DNA of 42,683 bases from Owenia fusiformis (lineage: Eukaryota; Annelida; Polychaeta; Sabellida; Oweniidae), in the NCBI GenBank assembly GCA_903813345.2, contig CAIIXF020000007.1, positions 12,397,031 to 12,439,713 on the forward strand, in the 5' to 3' direction. The notes below the pieces were generated by a model. It was not told the origin of the DNA and did no database searches. It was given only the letters and a program-made list of their open reading frames with translations. This document shows, piece after piece, positions 20,268 through 30,455 of this stretch; position 1 is the first letter of the stretch, and the number at the start of each line of letters is the position of its first letter. The position numbers and the translations under genes are program-made.

Positions 20268-21643
20268 CAGTTTATTTATTTCAATTTCCTTGCTATTGAT
20301 ATACAAAAGTATGCCTTTGTTAACTTAATAACATTATCGGCATAGTAAATATTAAAAATATAATACAGGAAATACAAAATACAAAAACCACGTAGTATGT
20401 TCAGTCTATATGTATGCTTGCTCCCCATCCCACCCATAAGGTTCCCAAAGGAATTTAGAATGTTTCACTGGCTGTTTAAAACTGTGATTGCTGTTGAGAC
20501 ATAGTGAGCCACGATTTCAATAATTTTGCTATTCATCACATCACTAAGGTTGGTATCCCCATACAAAAGTGTATCTGATTTCTTAGAGATTGTTAAATTT
20601 CTGAAATCTGGCAGACATTCCAGTTCGTCGAGTCCTGCAAGAAGCAATTCCCTTTCATTTATGAGCAGTGGACATTTGATTAGAAAATGAGAAGTGGTTT
20701 GATGAGCTGCACCACATGGACATTTGGGATCATTAATTGTGGTAAAATTGTGGGCATGTAAATGGCTATTAAGCAAGAGTCCAGCTCTAAGTCTGTTGAA
20801 AGTAATTTCAGTTTGTCTTGGCATAGTATACTCCATTTTGGATGTGGGTAAGGATGCATGGCTCCTTTGCTTCCTGACTGATCTTTTAAATCTTGAGATT
20901 GGCTGCCCAACTCGGATAGTTGGTGGAAGCCCATTCCAAGCTGAGATGGCACTAAAGATTGTAGATTTTTTGGTTGAGACACTAGTATGTAATGGAATCT
21001 GATAATCTGGCTGATCTCTCAGCCTTCTAGTGTGAACAATTTCATAAGTTCTCACCACATCACAGATGAAGGGAGGTAAAGCATTAAAGCGTGCCTTAAA
21101 AATAAATATTTTTAAGTGCTCATCTCTTCTCGATGCCAGCTTTTTCCAATTTAGAGAGGAAAGTACCTTATCAGTATTTGACCCATGAATAGCACCTGAA
21201 ACTAGGCAGGCTGCTCTATAGTGCAGACTTTCGAGAGCTTGGAGCTTAAGAGCTGATGCTTTATTGTAAATTATGTCACAGTAATCTAAGTGGGGTATGA
21301 AGTAAGCATTGTAAATTGTTTCAAGATGTTTGCTTGATAACTTTTTACTAAGAGCCTTCAGTGGCCTCATTAAAATTGTCAATTTGTTAATCAGTTGGTC
21401 AATGTGGGCATTAAAGTTTAAGTGTTTATCTAACACTATTCCTAAGTGCTTATGGGTATCTGTCATTGGTATTTGCTCATTTCCTAAAGTTAATGATGGT
21501 TGAGCTGCTAATTGGGTTCTTTGGCCATAAAAGGTTAGATCAGCACTTTTTTTGGCTTTAAATTGCATGCGCCAAGTGGTTGCCCATTGGTTAAGATTGT
21601 TCAGATCTTGTTGAAGGGGTTGATTTAAATTCAATAGCATGTC
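20239..21643 (-). mobile_element. 5'-truncated CR1/Jockey-like LINE (LINE 2) with poly-A tail
   Basis: On the minus strand it runs from a truncated reverse-transcriptase segment through a 3' UTR (20464 to 20268) with AATAAA and ends in 29 A residues (T run at 20239-20267). The 13-bp duplication AATGTTTTTTGAT flanks it. The 5' junction carries three copies of a 14-bp filler. The insertion splits the orphan SHEEAD pseudogene, so it is younger than that gene copy. It belongs to the same family as the remnant at 33840-35215. Confidence 0.93.
20465..21640 (-). CDS. LINE 2 ORF2 C-terminal fragment, 391 aa
   Basis: Open without interruption. Begins just after the catalytic FADD motif (LLNLNQPLQQDLNNLNQWAT), so it lacks the catalytic centre and cannot transcribe. 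Seen: KSADLTFYG and KHLGIVLDKHLNFNAHIDQL of the RT thumb-side region, YFIPHLDYCDIIYN, then the usual IFSAISAWNGLP block and a C-terminal C-x-C-x8-H-x4-C knuckle (CPCGAAHQTTSHFLIKC). The ATG at 21640 is probably an internal Met of a once longer ORF, since LINE sequence ends about three bases upstream. The intact reading frame over nearly 1.2 kb indicates a recent insertion. Confidence 0.85.
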   Translation of the reverse strand: MLLNLNQPLQQDLNNLNQWATTWRMQFKAKKSADLTFYGQRTQLAAQPSLTLGNEQIPMTDTHKHLGIVLDKHLNFNAHIDQLINKLTILMRPLKALSKKLSSKHLETIYNAYFIPHLDYCDIIYNKASALKLQALESLHYRAACLVSGAIHGSNTDKVLSSLNWKKLASRRDEHLKIFIFKARFNALPPFICDVVRTYEIVHTRRLRDQPDYQIPLHTSVSTKKSTIFSAISAWNGLPPTIRVGQPISRFKRSVRKQRSHASLPTSKMEYTMPRQTEITFNRLRAGLLLNSHLHAHNFTTINDPKCPCGAAHQTTSHFLIKCPLLINERELLLAGLDELECLPDFRNLTISKKSDTLLYGDTNLSDVMNSKIIEIVAHYVSTAITVLNSQ

Positions 21644-21684
21644 AGAGTGTCAATGTCAGAGTGTCAATGTCAGAGTGTCAATGT
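21643..21684. repeat. 14-bp filler repeated three times at the LINE 2 5' junction
   Basis: TCAGAGTGTCAATG occurs three times in perfect tandem between the truncated LINE end and the right-hand target duplication, which it overlaps by a few bases (ATG). It is absent from the left flank, so it was generated at or after insertion. Confidence 0.9.
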
Positions 21685-21692
21685 TTTTTGAT
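21680..21692. repeat. Target-site duplication of LINE 2 (right)
   Basis: AATGTTTTTTGAT, identical to 20227-20239. Confidence 0.85.
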
Positions 21693-22010
21693 CTTTGTCT
21701 TCCTTCTCTTTTCAATAGTTAGAACTTCTCATCAGTTGCTTCAATTTCCCATTCCATACTTTCAATGAGCATATTGACTTTGTCCAGTTGACTCTCATGA
21801 AAAGCTAGACGTCGAAGAAGATCTTTCAGTTTTTCAGATAACAGAGCTTCATCGTTTTCTGCATACCAGGCCTCTGCTGACTATATTTAGTCTAGAAAGT
21901 GCTTCGTAAGCTAGTTTGAGGCCAACTAATTCCCCTGTCTAAGTGTTTTTCTTGTAGCATTTGTTTGGCACTTGCTGGTGCAAAAACATCTGATTTCCCA
22001 TAGCACAGTT
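21693..22010 (-). pseudogene. Orphan SHEEAD family, N-terminal coiled-coil part
   Basis: The minus strand reads AWYAENDEALLSEKLKDLLR, RLAFHESQLDKVNMLIES and MEWEIEATDEKF before a stop close to LINE 2; the heptads indicate a coiled coil. Further upstream, VFAPASAKQMLQEKHLDRGI is open in another frame. Position and orientation make it the 5' part of the pseudogene at 18640-20226, separated by LINE 2. A frameshift lies near 21880. Confidence 0.5.
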
Positions 22011-22870
22011 ATGCAGTGACCACAATATAACAAAAGATTTGAATATAAAAGAGGTCCATCCTATTCAATTTAGATAGTAATCAGATTCAGGCTTTCAAAC
22101 AATGGGTTTCTAATGCTTTTGGTCATTGAGTGTGTATTACAATAATCATTGTAATGTAACATACCTATAAAAGATGAATGAAACAAAAAAAGTTATCTTA
22201 AATATATTTTATTAACATGTTAAAACATAGTTAATTGTTTCTCGATTGCTTCTATAAATAATCCGTATGACACCCTCAATTTAATCAGGTTCTGATAATT
22301 TGTATATGACCAGCAATTGAATTCTTAAACGTCCTAACAATAATATGAAAATTAATTAATTAATTTATTGATCATCTTTATAGCCCTTGGCTACTTTCTA
22401 AATGGCAACTGAAACCAAGAATCTTAACAATATTTAATGTTGTGTCTTAACTGTCTTAACATACCTTATTATTATCATTATCATTATTATTATATAATCA
22501 TCATTATTATTACATAATATTTAATTGATATGCTGTAATTAGCATAGTTGGCATGTAAAAATGTTACATAAATTAAATCTGTTCTTTAGAATATGAATAT
22601 TTGCTCTGTGTTGTATGTTATTTTGTCAAATGCTGCATCAGAAACAAGATTTGCCACGCCCACCTTTATGCTCTTTTTTGGGGTAGTGCACTAATGAGTG
22701 ATAAAACATTATTTTAAGATGTTCAATAAGTAAAATAATCATATCAAATTGTCAAACAGTCCTGGTAGATGATTTTTAAAATACTAATATGTGTTATATT
22801 ATACATGCATGTTTAGTGTATGCATTGTACTATTTTATATCATGTAAATACTTGAAATATGAAACTCATA
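22010..22870. other. AT-rich interval without genes
   Basis: No coding signal. Contains a TTA/ATC-type microsatellite at 22461-22518 and a long AT-rich stretch up to the left end of the palindromic Tc1-like element. Confidence 0.5.
22461..22518. repeat. ATT/ATC microsatellite
   Basis: Imperfect run of TTATTATTATCATTATCATT followed by ATTATTATATAATCATCATT and ATTATTACATAAT. Confidence 0.8.
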
Positions 22871-23059
22871 TATATAGGGTGTCTCAAAAAAATGTACCCA
22901 AAAGTATATCAACACCATAGACAAACCAATCAATATTTTCGGACATTTTTTGCATGGTCTTGTAGATAAAAGGTGAAAGTTTTTTCCCCTATACACAGTT
23001 TTTAATTCAGTTTTGCCTTTTTGATACATTAACCCGTTACCTTTTACACCACATATTCA

Positions 23060-23505
23060 ATGTTACCTCATATTTCGGTGAAAGTCTGCATCCTTACTAC
23101 TACATTGTTCATCACATTTAATATATCTGGTGGAATGTTTTGATTTCTGTTTGGATGCTGGTCTTAAGTTGTTCTAGGTCTCTTAGCTTGGGTTTAGCAT
23201 AAAAATGGTCCTTCAAATAGTCTCAGGGAAAAAAGTATGGGCTGTCAAATATGGCAAATAGGGAGGCCCTCACAATATCTTATAGCCCCCTTATACAGAG
23301 AGATCAGATGTTCAAGAAACTGCATTGGTTGGGATTCTAGTGTAGCTTTTGTTTGTGTATCAATTTGAGACCACTGTGTTTTCATTTGGATATGATTTGG
23401 TCTCCAGGCTAGCCTGCCTAACTCTGGAAGGTAACTCCTGAATCATTTGCCGATAATTGACCTGATTAGCTGTGTTTGTTCTGTCATCGTCATCCTCAAA
23501 CATCT
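23060..23505 (-). pseudogene. Tc1/mariner transposase C-terminal half (left arm)
   Basis: In broken frames: FEDDDDRTNTANQVNYRQMI, PPYLPYLTAHTFFP (a decayed PP-x-SPDLTP-x-DFF block), DYLKDHFYAK, LRDLEQLKTSIQTEIK. Longer than the right-arm copy, with stops and at least two shifts. Confidence 0.6.
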
Positions 23506-23672
23506 TTCTCTGTGACTCTTTGAAGGAGTGTTTTAATGTTCATTCCAAGCAAAAAGACCTAGAACAACTTAAGGGCAACATCCAAAGAGAAATCCAAAAC
23601 ATTCCACCAGAATTATTATCAAATGTGATGAACAATGTAGCAGTAAGGACACAGGCTGTCATCAAAATATGA
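23472..23672 (+). pseudogene. Tc1/mariner transposase C-terminal fragment (right arm)
   Basis: Open for 66 codons. KDLEQLKGNIQREIQNIPPE and NVMNNVAVRTQAVIK match the typical end of Tc1/mariner transposases, just before the 3' terminal repeat. It lacks all catalytic residues. Confidence 0.7.
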
Positions 23673-24018
23673 GGTAACATCGATTATGTGGTGTAAAAGG
23701 TAAAGGGTTAAAGCATCAAAAAGACAAGACTGAAATAAAAATGGTGTATTGGGGAGAAAACTTTCATGTTTTGGCTACATGAACATGCAAAAAATGTCTG
23801 AAAATATTGATTGGTTTATCTGTGCTCTTGGTATACTTTTGGGTACATTTTTTTGAGACACCCTGTATATACCTGTATACCCTTGTAAACTACTGAACTA
23901 GTAAGACTATATATTTACTTTTATTATTTGCTAGTGATACTTTTTTGATCCTTGACATTATACTTTTATATGCAATTTGGTGTCAGTATTAGTCATGTAT
24001 TATAATTGTATATACCTT

Positions 24019-24430
24019 TTTTCAAAATAAATAAATAAACTTTTAGTCTTGAGGTGAGTACCTGCTCACTAGTGTAAGATCCTCTAAGATGCGTCCGTTC
24101 ATTGCTAGGTACTTGAAACAGGGGGTGGCATGTCATCAACCCTGTTTAGTCTAACCACGAAAGTGGTTTCTGTAGAATCCTTGTCAGACTTAGCTTGTAT
24201 TCGCGAATGCAAATAGCGACTATAGGCTACCGGTGTAAAAGTATTTCTGGTCCTACCTTAATATGGTCCTTAATATGGTCTTCTGGGGATTACATTCCCA
24301 CCTGCTAGAGTGTGCGGTCCCAATCGGACTGAAATCCCTAAAGTTATTGGTCCTGGACTATTATCTCTAGGGATATTGGTCATTTATTATAAGGGAATAT
24401 TGTTCACTTTGAATAAAAATTCAATTCAAT
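24019..24430 (+). repeat. Possible ends of two non-LTR elements
   Basis: CAAAATAAATAAATAAACTT (about 24021-24041) looks like an AATA-repeat tail. A non-coding GC-richer block follows and ends ATAAAAATTCAATTCAATGG (about 24413-24432), resembling a TTCAA-repeat tail. No coding part is attached, so both are tentative 3' fragments. Confidence 0.3.
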
Positions 24431-24599
24431 GGTTAATTTATTGTTTTGAATAGAAAATGATTGAAGATGTATATCTTGTCAATTATTTTATTCTGTTATA
24501 CGTATACATGTGTATCTACGAATCCCTGGTGATATCGGTTTCTGAACTTTTGTCATGTGATGTGCGTTTGAAATTTTTTCAATTGCAACCATTTGCTAT

Positions 24600-26545
24600 T
24601 TACTTCAGAATTAGTCCATCTTTGTTTCTTAGTTTGTATGTCATGTTTGTTGCATTTCCAACTTTTTCAACAACCGTGTAGGGGCTCATCCACGGGACTT
24701 CGTTTTTCCCGCCTTTTCCGTCAGAACGTTTTAGATTTTTTAAGACCTTACATCCAATTTCCAGTGCCTAAAACATTTATTTATCTGAGATAATTTCGAA
24801 TAATTCTATTTCACATTGAATGTACTTTTATGACTTCCAAGTAGTTTTATATACACGAACGATACTTGTTTTTATATTTGTTTTTTTAACTTTATTAGTT
24901 TACACGCTTTGAAATCATTACCTTTTGTGGATTCAATTTCTTGTCATAGTAATGCTTTTGACGTCCTTGGGCATTTGCGATGTTATCCAAAACCTTCGGC
25001 CCTACTACTTCCTTCATTTTGTAAATATTCCGCAATATCTGGTCATCGGAATCCTTCTGCTTTTGCGCTTCCAATGGTTGTTCCATACCTTCCGATTCAT
25101 CATCTACCCTGTTCATTGACATCACCTTGAAGCACTGGTTCTCTGTAGAATAAAAGAGCAATTAAATGAACTCTCTGGAATTGTATTCAATGTATTGACA
25201 GAACTAGTTAGGCAACAGACTGGATAATATGATAAGTACCTTCTGAATATGAGATAGAATGGAGAATAATTTGTGGAAGCATGCTTTGATGTGTTGTAGG
25301 CAAACACAACCGCAGCAAGATCGAGGTCCCAATTCTCCACAGATGACCCATCCTTTCCAAGTTAACGCTGTATATACATTGTCACATATAAACATGCAGT
25401 ACACCGAAAAGGAGTTTAAACTATTTAAACATACCAGTAAGACCATTACATCGGGGGAGAGGGGGTATGGAGTCTTGTTTTGTGAGCTATCTTCACAACC
25501 TCTGTTATTGAACTGAGCAGTGAGTTGTTAAATTCCCTACCAAGGTCGGTTAATAGAGTTTTTGGGAAAGCACAGCAGTAAATGATAAATGGAAATGATT
25601 TTACATGCAGTAACAGGTATACTTAAATAATTATTGTTTAGGTAGAATTTTTTATACTTCTAACCTCTGCGTTTGAATCAACTTTCTTTGTTACATTAGA
25701 AATAGGCCACACAGGGCTTCGGCAACGGCTGTTTTATCACGGATTGCAACAGCCTTTGCATATTTAGTATAATAGCATGTGGTTGTCGCGACGTATTTGT
25801 GTCCCCTTCCTGATGTTGGCGTCATGGGTCCGATGAGGTCAACACCAAGCTAGAATTATAAAAATGGAATTGATAATACAAATATTACAATACCGATGAA
25901 TAATAATAGTACTATAATCATGGCTCTATTGATAATACAAACAGAATAATTGCAATTGATGGTACAAATATCGAAAACAAATTGATTTTTAAAAATGATT
26001 ATCTCACCATCTTAGCCAGAATATAGAAAATACTCGTAGTAGAATAGAGCAGGCGCGTGGAAACACGATTTTTCAATGTATAAACTATTGCTTATAAGGT
26101 ATTTATTTACATACTGTACCTTACTCCATGGTTCGGCCTTTTGCACCCTCATCGGGTTCACATTGCGACCCTTGTTATTAGCCATCTGGCAAGGTTCACA
26201 AGTCGAGCAAAACTCCCAAACATCCGAATATAAATTGGGCCACCAGTATCTTCTAGATATCTTGTCATGGGTTTTGTCTTGGCCTAGGTGGCCTCCTGAA
26301 AATAGAGCATCATACATCTTTGTTACAAAACGATGAAAACCACAACAATTTTGAAAAGATTCAAAATCTAGAGAACGATATTCCGAAACTGTTATCATAG
26401 AACTATGGAAATTATTACCTTTAGCAGAGCTGTGTATTGAATGAAGAAGTCTGGCTTGCTCCCTCTTATCCTTGATAACTCTAGTCCAAACTTGAACGGC
26501 ATTATTTTGATCTTCGTCGTCATTATCATCTGTGGAAATGTCCTC
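24600..26545 (-). pseudogene. Multi-exon retroviral-type integrase gene (KRBA2/Ginger-like), probably broken
   Basis: Exons on the minus strand with GT-AG borders: E1 about 26545-26419 (VWTRVIKDKREQARLLHSIH), E2 26295-26120 (HHCC finger: GGHLGQDKTHDKISRRYWWP, CSTCEPCQ), E3 25849 to about 25694 (LGVDLIGPMTPTSGRGHKYV, first catalytic Asp), E4 about 25590-25435 (LLTDLGREFNNS, second Asp, then NGLTG), E5 25367-25240 (WDLDLAAVVFAYNTSKHAST), E6 25142-24922 (LDNIANAQGRQKHYYDKK), E7 24767-24600 (GCKVLKNLKRSDGKGGKNEV, then SPYTVVEKVG, the GPY/F-type fold, ending TAA). E1-E2 and E6-E7 joins keep frame. E4 needs a shift, E5 opens with TAA in frame and E6 has one net extra base. The catalytic Glu, expected at the E4/E5 join, is not seen. 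An AATAAA lies at 24437-24442. The 5' end is undefined. Confidence 0.72.
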
Positions 26546-26551
26546 TTTACA

Positions 26552-26569
26552 GTTAGTTAGTTAGTTAGT
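26552..26569. repeat. GTTA microsatellite
   Basis: Four and a half GTTA units. On the minus strand (CTAAC repeated) it lies directly before the apparent E1 acceptor of the integrase gene and after AT-rich sequence, so it may be the tandem tail of a LINE fragment or supply branch-point-like sequence. Confidence 0.7.
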
Positions 26570-26574
26570 AAAAT

Positions 26575-27720
26575 ATTTCACACTGTAAACAATATACATA
26601 CTAAAATAGCAACAATTAACAGTCCCGCCGGCTTCGGCGTATGAGAGACTCAAGAAAGCAATGTAAAAATATATCAAAAATATGCTCAGATGTAAAACTT
26701 TTTATAAATATCATATTCTCTTCTATTGCACATTATTTTATGTATAGTTTTTGCCAATGGTCTTTGTAAAATAGAATTGTTCATAATTGAGCAGTATTTA
26801 GCTAGACTAGATAATGTATTAAAGTCAGTTATTTCATTTTTGCAAAGTTCAATAAAATCCCTTCGTGCACAAGTATGAAGATCACATGTAGGTCTACATT
26901 TACATGTAGACCTTTTAAATTCCCTTTGGTAAAGGACTCCACGTGAGATCTAAAAATAATATCATGTTTATTATTGTTGCTATTATTGCTCGAATAGCAG
27001 AGATATAGTGCAGATCTTAGGTCTGGTACTGATAACCTAGATTTACACCCACAGGGGCGATTCTCTTTTGGTCAACGCCTTGGGGATTTCTACTACATCC
27101 CGAGTCCCGGGATACAACATGATAGAGTCTCACAATGATTTTGGAGTTTTGGGGGATTAGTGTCCTGGCTTTGGGAGGTGAATATGATCACGTATATCTC
27201 GGAACTAAGGAAGCGACCATGGAGGTCACTGGATCATTGTGCTTACTCTCACCACCTGTATGGGATAATAGTTGAATGGGTTTGCTCTCCCTTGAGGAAT
27301 GTCCGCCTTTTCTAGGTGAGTGACTAGGCCGGCTCTCAGTACTAGAGGGTCTATCTCTTCTAGTTGAGGAAGTAGAATCTCCCCTCGGTAGGCATGTTCA
27401 TTCCTTCTAGTTGAGGAAGTACTGACATTCCTCTCTGTAACTACATTCATCCCTTCTGGATGCAAATCCATGACTGGGCGAAGCGCTATGTCTACTGCTC
27501 GGGGTGATCTAAAATGATCATATCCCTGCTTTAATAGGGATTATGCCTCCCACATCCCGGGTAATACCCACGTCCTCTTGGCATTTCAACAGACCTGCAA
27601 CAGACCTGAAAGCACATAGAGATTGAGTCCGTCCATAGTCAGTCAGATGTGCTAGAGGTTTAACCCTCCGACTCAACCTACCACGTTTGTTCATACCGTC
27701 TGTCAGTCTTTCTGTGTTTG
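26575..27720. other. Interval without recognised genes
   Basis: The minus strand from about 27000 to 26570 resembles a LINE 3' end finishing in the CTAA repeat (contains a GCCGAAGCCGGCGGGACTGT patch). At 27357 and 27404 an 18-bp CTTCTAGTTGAGGAAGTA is repeated. The 81-codon minus ORF at 27226-27471 spans this repeat and has no recognised domain. Confidence 0.35.
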
Positions 27721-28240
27721 GTCTTAGTTCGTTTTATTGGTGCCAAGATCGTCCATCTCTTCTTTCCCCAAATCGTCCGAACTAGTATAGTCATCCTCCA
27801 TTGTGGGCTTACAAGCATTGCCAGACACCTCAGTCTCATCCATCTTTAATGAATCTTTTGAACGTTCACTAGAGTTCTCAACATCTTCTGTCTTCGAGAA
27901 ACTTCCTGGTAACTCATCATCTTTCATCTTCGGGAAATTCTGGTGTCTCCACATCATCCGTCTTCAGATGATCTTCTGGTAATGAAGGCGAAGACTCGGT
28001 GTTCACTTCTCTGTCAGTGACCTTACAATCCGTAGGAAGGGTACTTTCAAAAGGTTTCTGATAGGTTACATCCCAAAGTTATCCATTGACTTTGAAATTT
28101 TGGGGACACATCTCGTTTTGTATTATTGTTCATGTACCACACTGCGTCACCTCGACTGTATCCTTGGCCTCAAACCCTTCGTTTTCTGACGGATTACAGC
28201 AACCTTCTTTGAAAAGTAATCTGCACATACCATTATGACT
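27720..28240 (-). pseudogene. Ty3/Gypsy integrase fragment
   Basis: Minus strand: VMVCADYFSKK near 28215 resembles the integrase core (DYFSKW). A short segment further on, GDAVWYMNNNTKRDVSPKFQ then SQW fits the Gypsy integrase C-terminal domain (GD-x-VW, SPK-x-Q-x2-W) near 28110. An acidic S/E/D-rich tail follows, open from 27957 to 27724. The core after DYFSK is lost, so the fragment is internally deleted. No LTR or primer-binding site could be recognised, and it is unrelated by sequence to the intron-bearing integrase gene downstream. Confidence 0.5.
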
Positions 28241-30256
28241 TTATTCCCTCTTGGAGTTTCGGGAAAGGGACCAAGAATATACACTGTATATGGCAATGAG
28301 ATTATCATTTGTAGTCTACCATATACAATCTATTTAGTTGTCGGCTACACAGCCTACGTATGCGTTACATTCTCATTCACGTTGAAGATTTGGTATGGTA
28401 TGTTACATCTGGTGACTCATAAAATACGCTTGACATTTGAAGAATTATTAGTAATTTGCCAATCTGCACCGTGTGTTCGAATACGACATCTTTCAAAGAA
28501 CCTTTTTCCTATTGCAACAGTAAGCAATCTAGCTCGAAAAACATGTCATTAGTTCATAATGTTTTGTGCTATGATTGCCGCTGCATCCAATGATTACCAG
28601 AACGTATAATGATAATCCCTACGTTGATAGAGCACTCAAATGGAAGCGTAACCTTAGGGAATGATCTCGGGACATTTACGAAGAAAACGCTATCATTGAA
28701 TGTACAATCTGCAGGAAATAACTGCAGTCGTCCTTATTACATCGTTAACTAAATGTCACACTAAGATATTTTAATAGGTAAAAGACAAAATCGATGTTAA
28801 TTTACGATGTTCGCCTTTTCCGCTTGTAGAGCAAGGCAATGAATGATATTCGAGGCGTACCATTAACAGCGTGTCGATTGAGTTCGACATCGTAAAAACA
28901 CGGAATCTTAACTAGAGATTTGCCGCATCAACGATCTCGTTTCATAAATCTCGTGTCCTCGAGATGGCAGAGAGTCGGGGAGTGTAGATTTAAATACTTA
29001 ATGCATCAGAATAAGGAGTAATTTAGTGAATGTAACCAGGCTTACGTAATGAACCATCATGTAAGAAAGAACGCACAGGTAAGTAGTTGACCTCTTGATT
29101 TTTTATATTTATACCACCACCGCCAGATGAATACAATATGCTTTTTAACACAAAAACAACATTATTGCCCAATTAACGAGCGATAACTGCATGCAATATT
29201 TTTGTTGTTGTCGATATTGTGAATATGACTGATTGTTAAGATACAATATACAATACTGGCATCTTATCTTGGAGCAGTAAAGAACCATATAATACGATCA
29301 TATAATTTGTCATTTGAACATTGCGTAGGTTTCTAAAGTCATTAAATAGAAATGACATTGTTCATACACCTAACAAAAAGGATATTATTCTGAGCGAATG
29401 AATCTTGTGGATAATACAATAAATACAGTGATTTGTCATGATATTTATGCCACATAACAGCCATTGCAGATCTAAAACGACTTAACTTATGTAATAATTC
29501 AGAAAAATAATATCCAAAAATCGATGATAGCAGCCCAGCATGTCATAATAGTAATAGATGATGCGTCGGCATAGCCTACGGAGTAGCCTCACACGAAATA
29601 TTGCATGCTCAAAAATATGAATTGCTTCATTTATAATAATTTTCCCGAACTTAAGCTATATTTATGAACCTAGTTAGAGGATAGAGTTTCGCAGGCAAAG
29701 AAATGTAATAAAGTATTTCAGAATAGTACGTGTAAAGTAACTTGGTTCCCTTGCACAGATATGTGTGTATTATAAGTTCGATGCGCATAAAATCATTGTT
29801 GCGTAAATGTGCAGATGATAGGGAGTTTAAGCTTGCAATGTTTTTTACAACCTAACGTGAACGGAAAATATTTAAGCGATGCAATTTATATGGGCGATTG
29901 GTCATAGGTTGAATTGAATACGTACCGAATTGAATATGTCACAATATTGTAATATATATTATGTATATATACATGTATTGTGAAAAAGATTTTTTCAACG
30001 AATTCTAGTCGCTTTCACATTGCTGTCTAATATGATACATGAGAGCCGCTGTGTATATGTGTAGTTGAGCTTATTAACCAGATAAGTCGGTGTTACACCA
30101 CCTCTGCAACGCGTTTGAATGTTTACCTTCTACATTAATTCAAAAAGTAGGGAGACATTACCAAGCGTGTAATGATGTTTTACGCAGACGATGACTCAGC
30201 AGTATCAATGTTTCCCATATATTTATCATTTCAAAGTACTTGCAACCAACTGCTAA

Positions 30257-30455
30257 ATGATTTCAAATTTGAAAATATTGAAGTCGGATATATGAGTTCA
30301 CTTTTGATAATATTGAAACGAGTTCACATTTTGAAATTATTGAAGTCGGTTAGATAAGTTCACATTCGAAAATATTAAAGTTCACCTTTGGAAACATTAA
30401 ACTGAATTCAAATTCGAAAGTATTGAAATGAGTTCATATTTGAAAATAAGTTGGT
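30257..30455. repeat. Degenerate short satellite, about 33-bp unit
   Basis: Five to six diverged copies of GAGTTCACATTTGAAAATATTGAAGT follow one another with indels between 30257 and 30455. Some copies lose the GAAGTCGG end. Confidence 0.7.

Larger units (their letters stand above)
22875..23865. mobile_element. Palindromic Tc1/mariner derivative built of two 3' halves
   Basis: Ends read TAGGGTGTCTCAAAAAAATG on the left and, in reverse complement, CAGGGTGTCTCAAAAAAATG on the right, each bordered by TA (22873-22874 and 23866-23867). The two arms are diverged inverted copies over more than 330 bp. The left arm encodes a transposase 3' end on the minus strand (TANQVNYRQMIQELPSRVRQ, then DYLKDHFYAK, LRDLEQLKTSIQTEI). 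The right arm encodes the same end on the plus strand (KDLEQLKGNIQREIQNIPPE then LLSNVMNNVAVRTQAVIK). The halves meet near 23505. No complete transposase is present, so it is non-autonomous. Confidence 0.82.

Noticed and set aside
24909-25130. Plus-strand ORFs opposite the integrase exons
   Set aside because: Shadow frames of exon E6; splice signals and homology lie on the minus strand.
28472-28484. TGTTCGAATAC as a tRNA T-loop
   Set aside because: No acceptor stem or anticodon arm could be built around it.
30172-30357. MMFYADDDSA at the start of a plus ORF, resembling a reverse-transcriptase active site
   Set aside because: No motif A or B around it and the following residues do not fit any RT; four residues alone are chance level.
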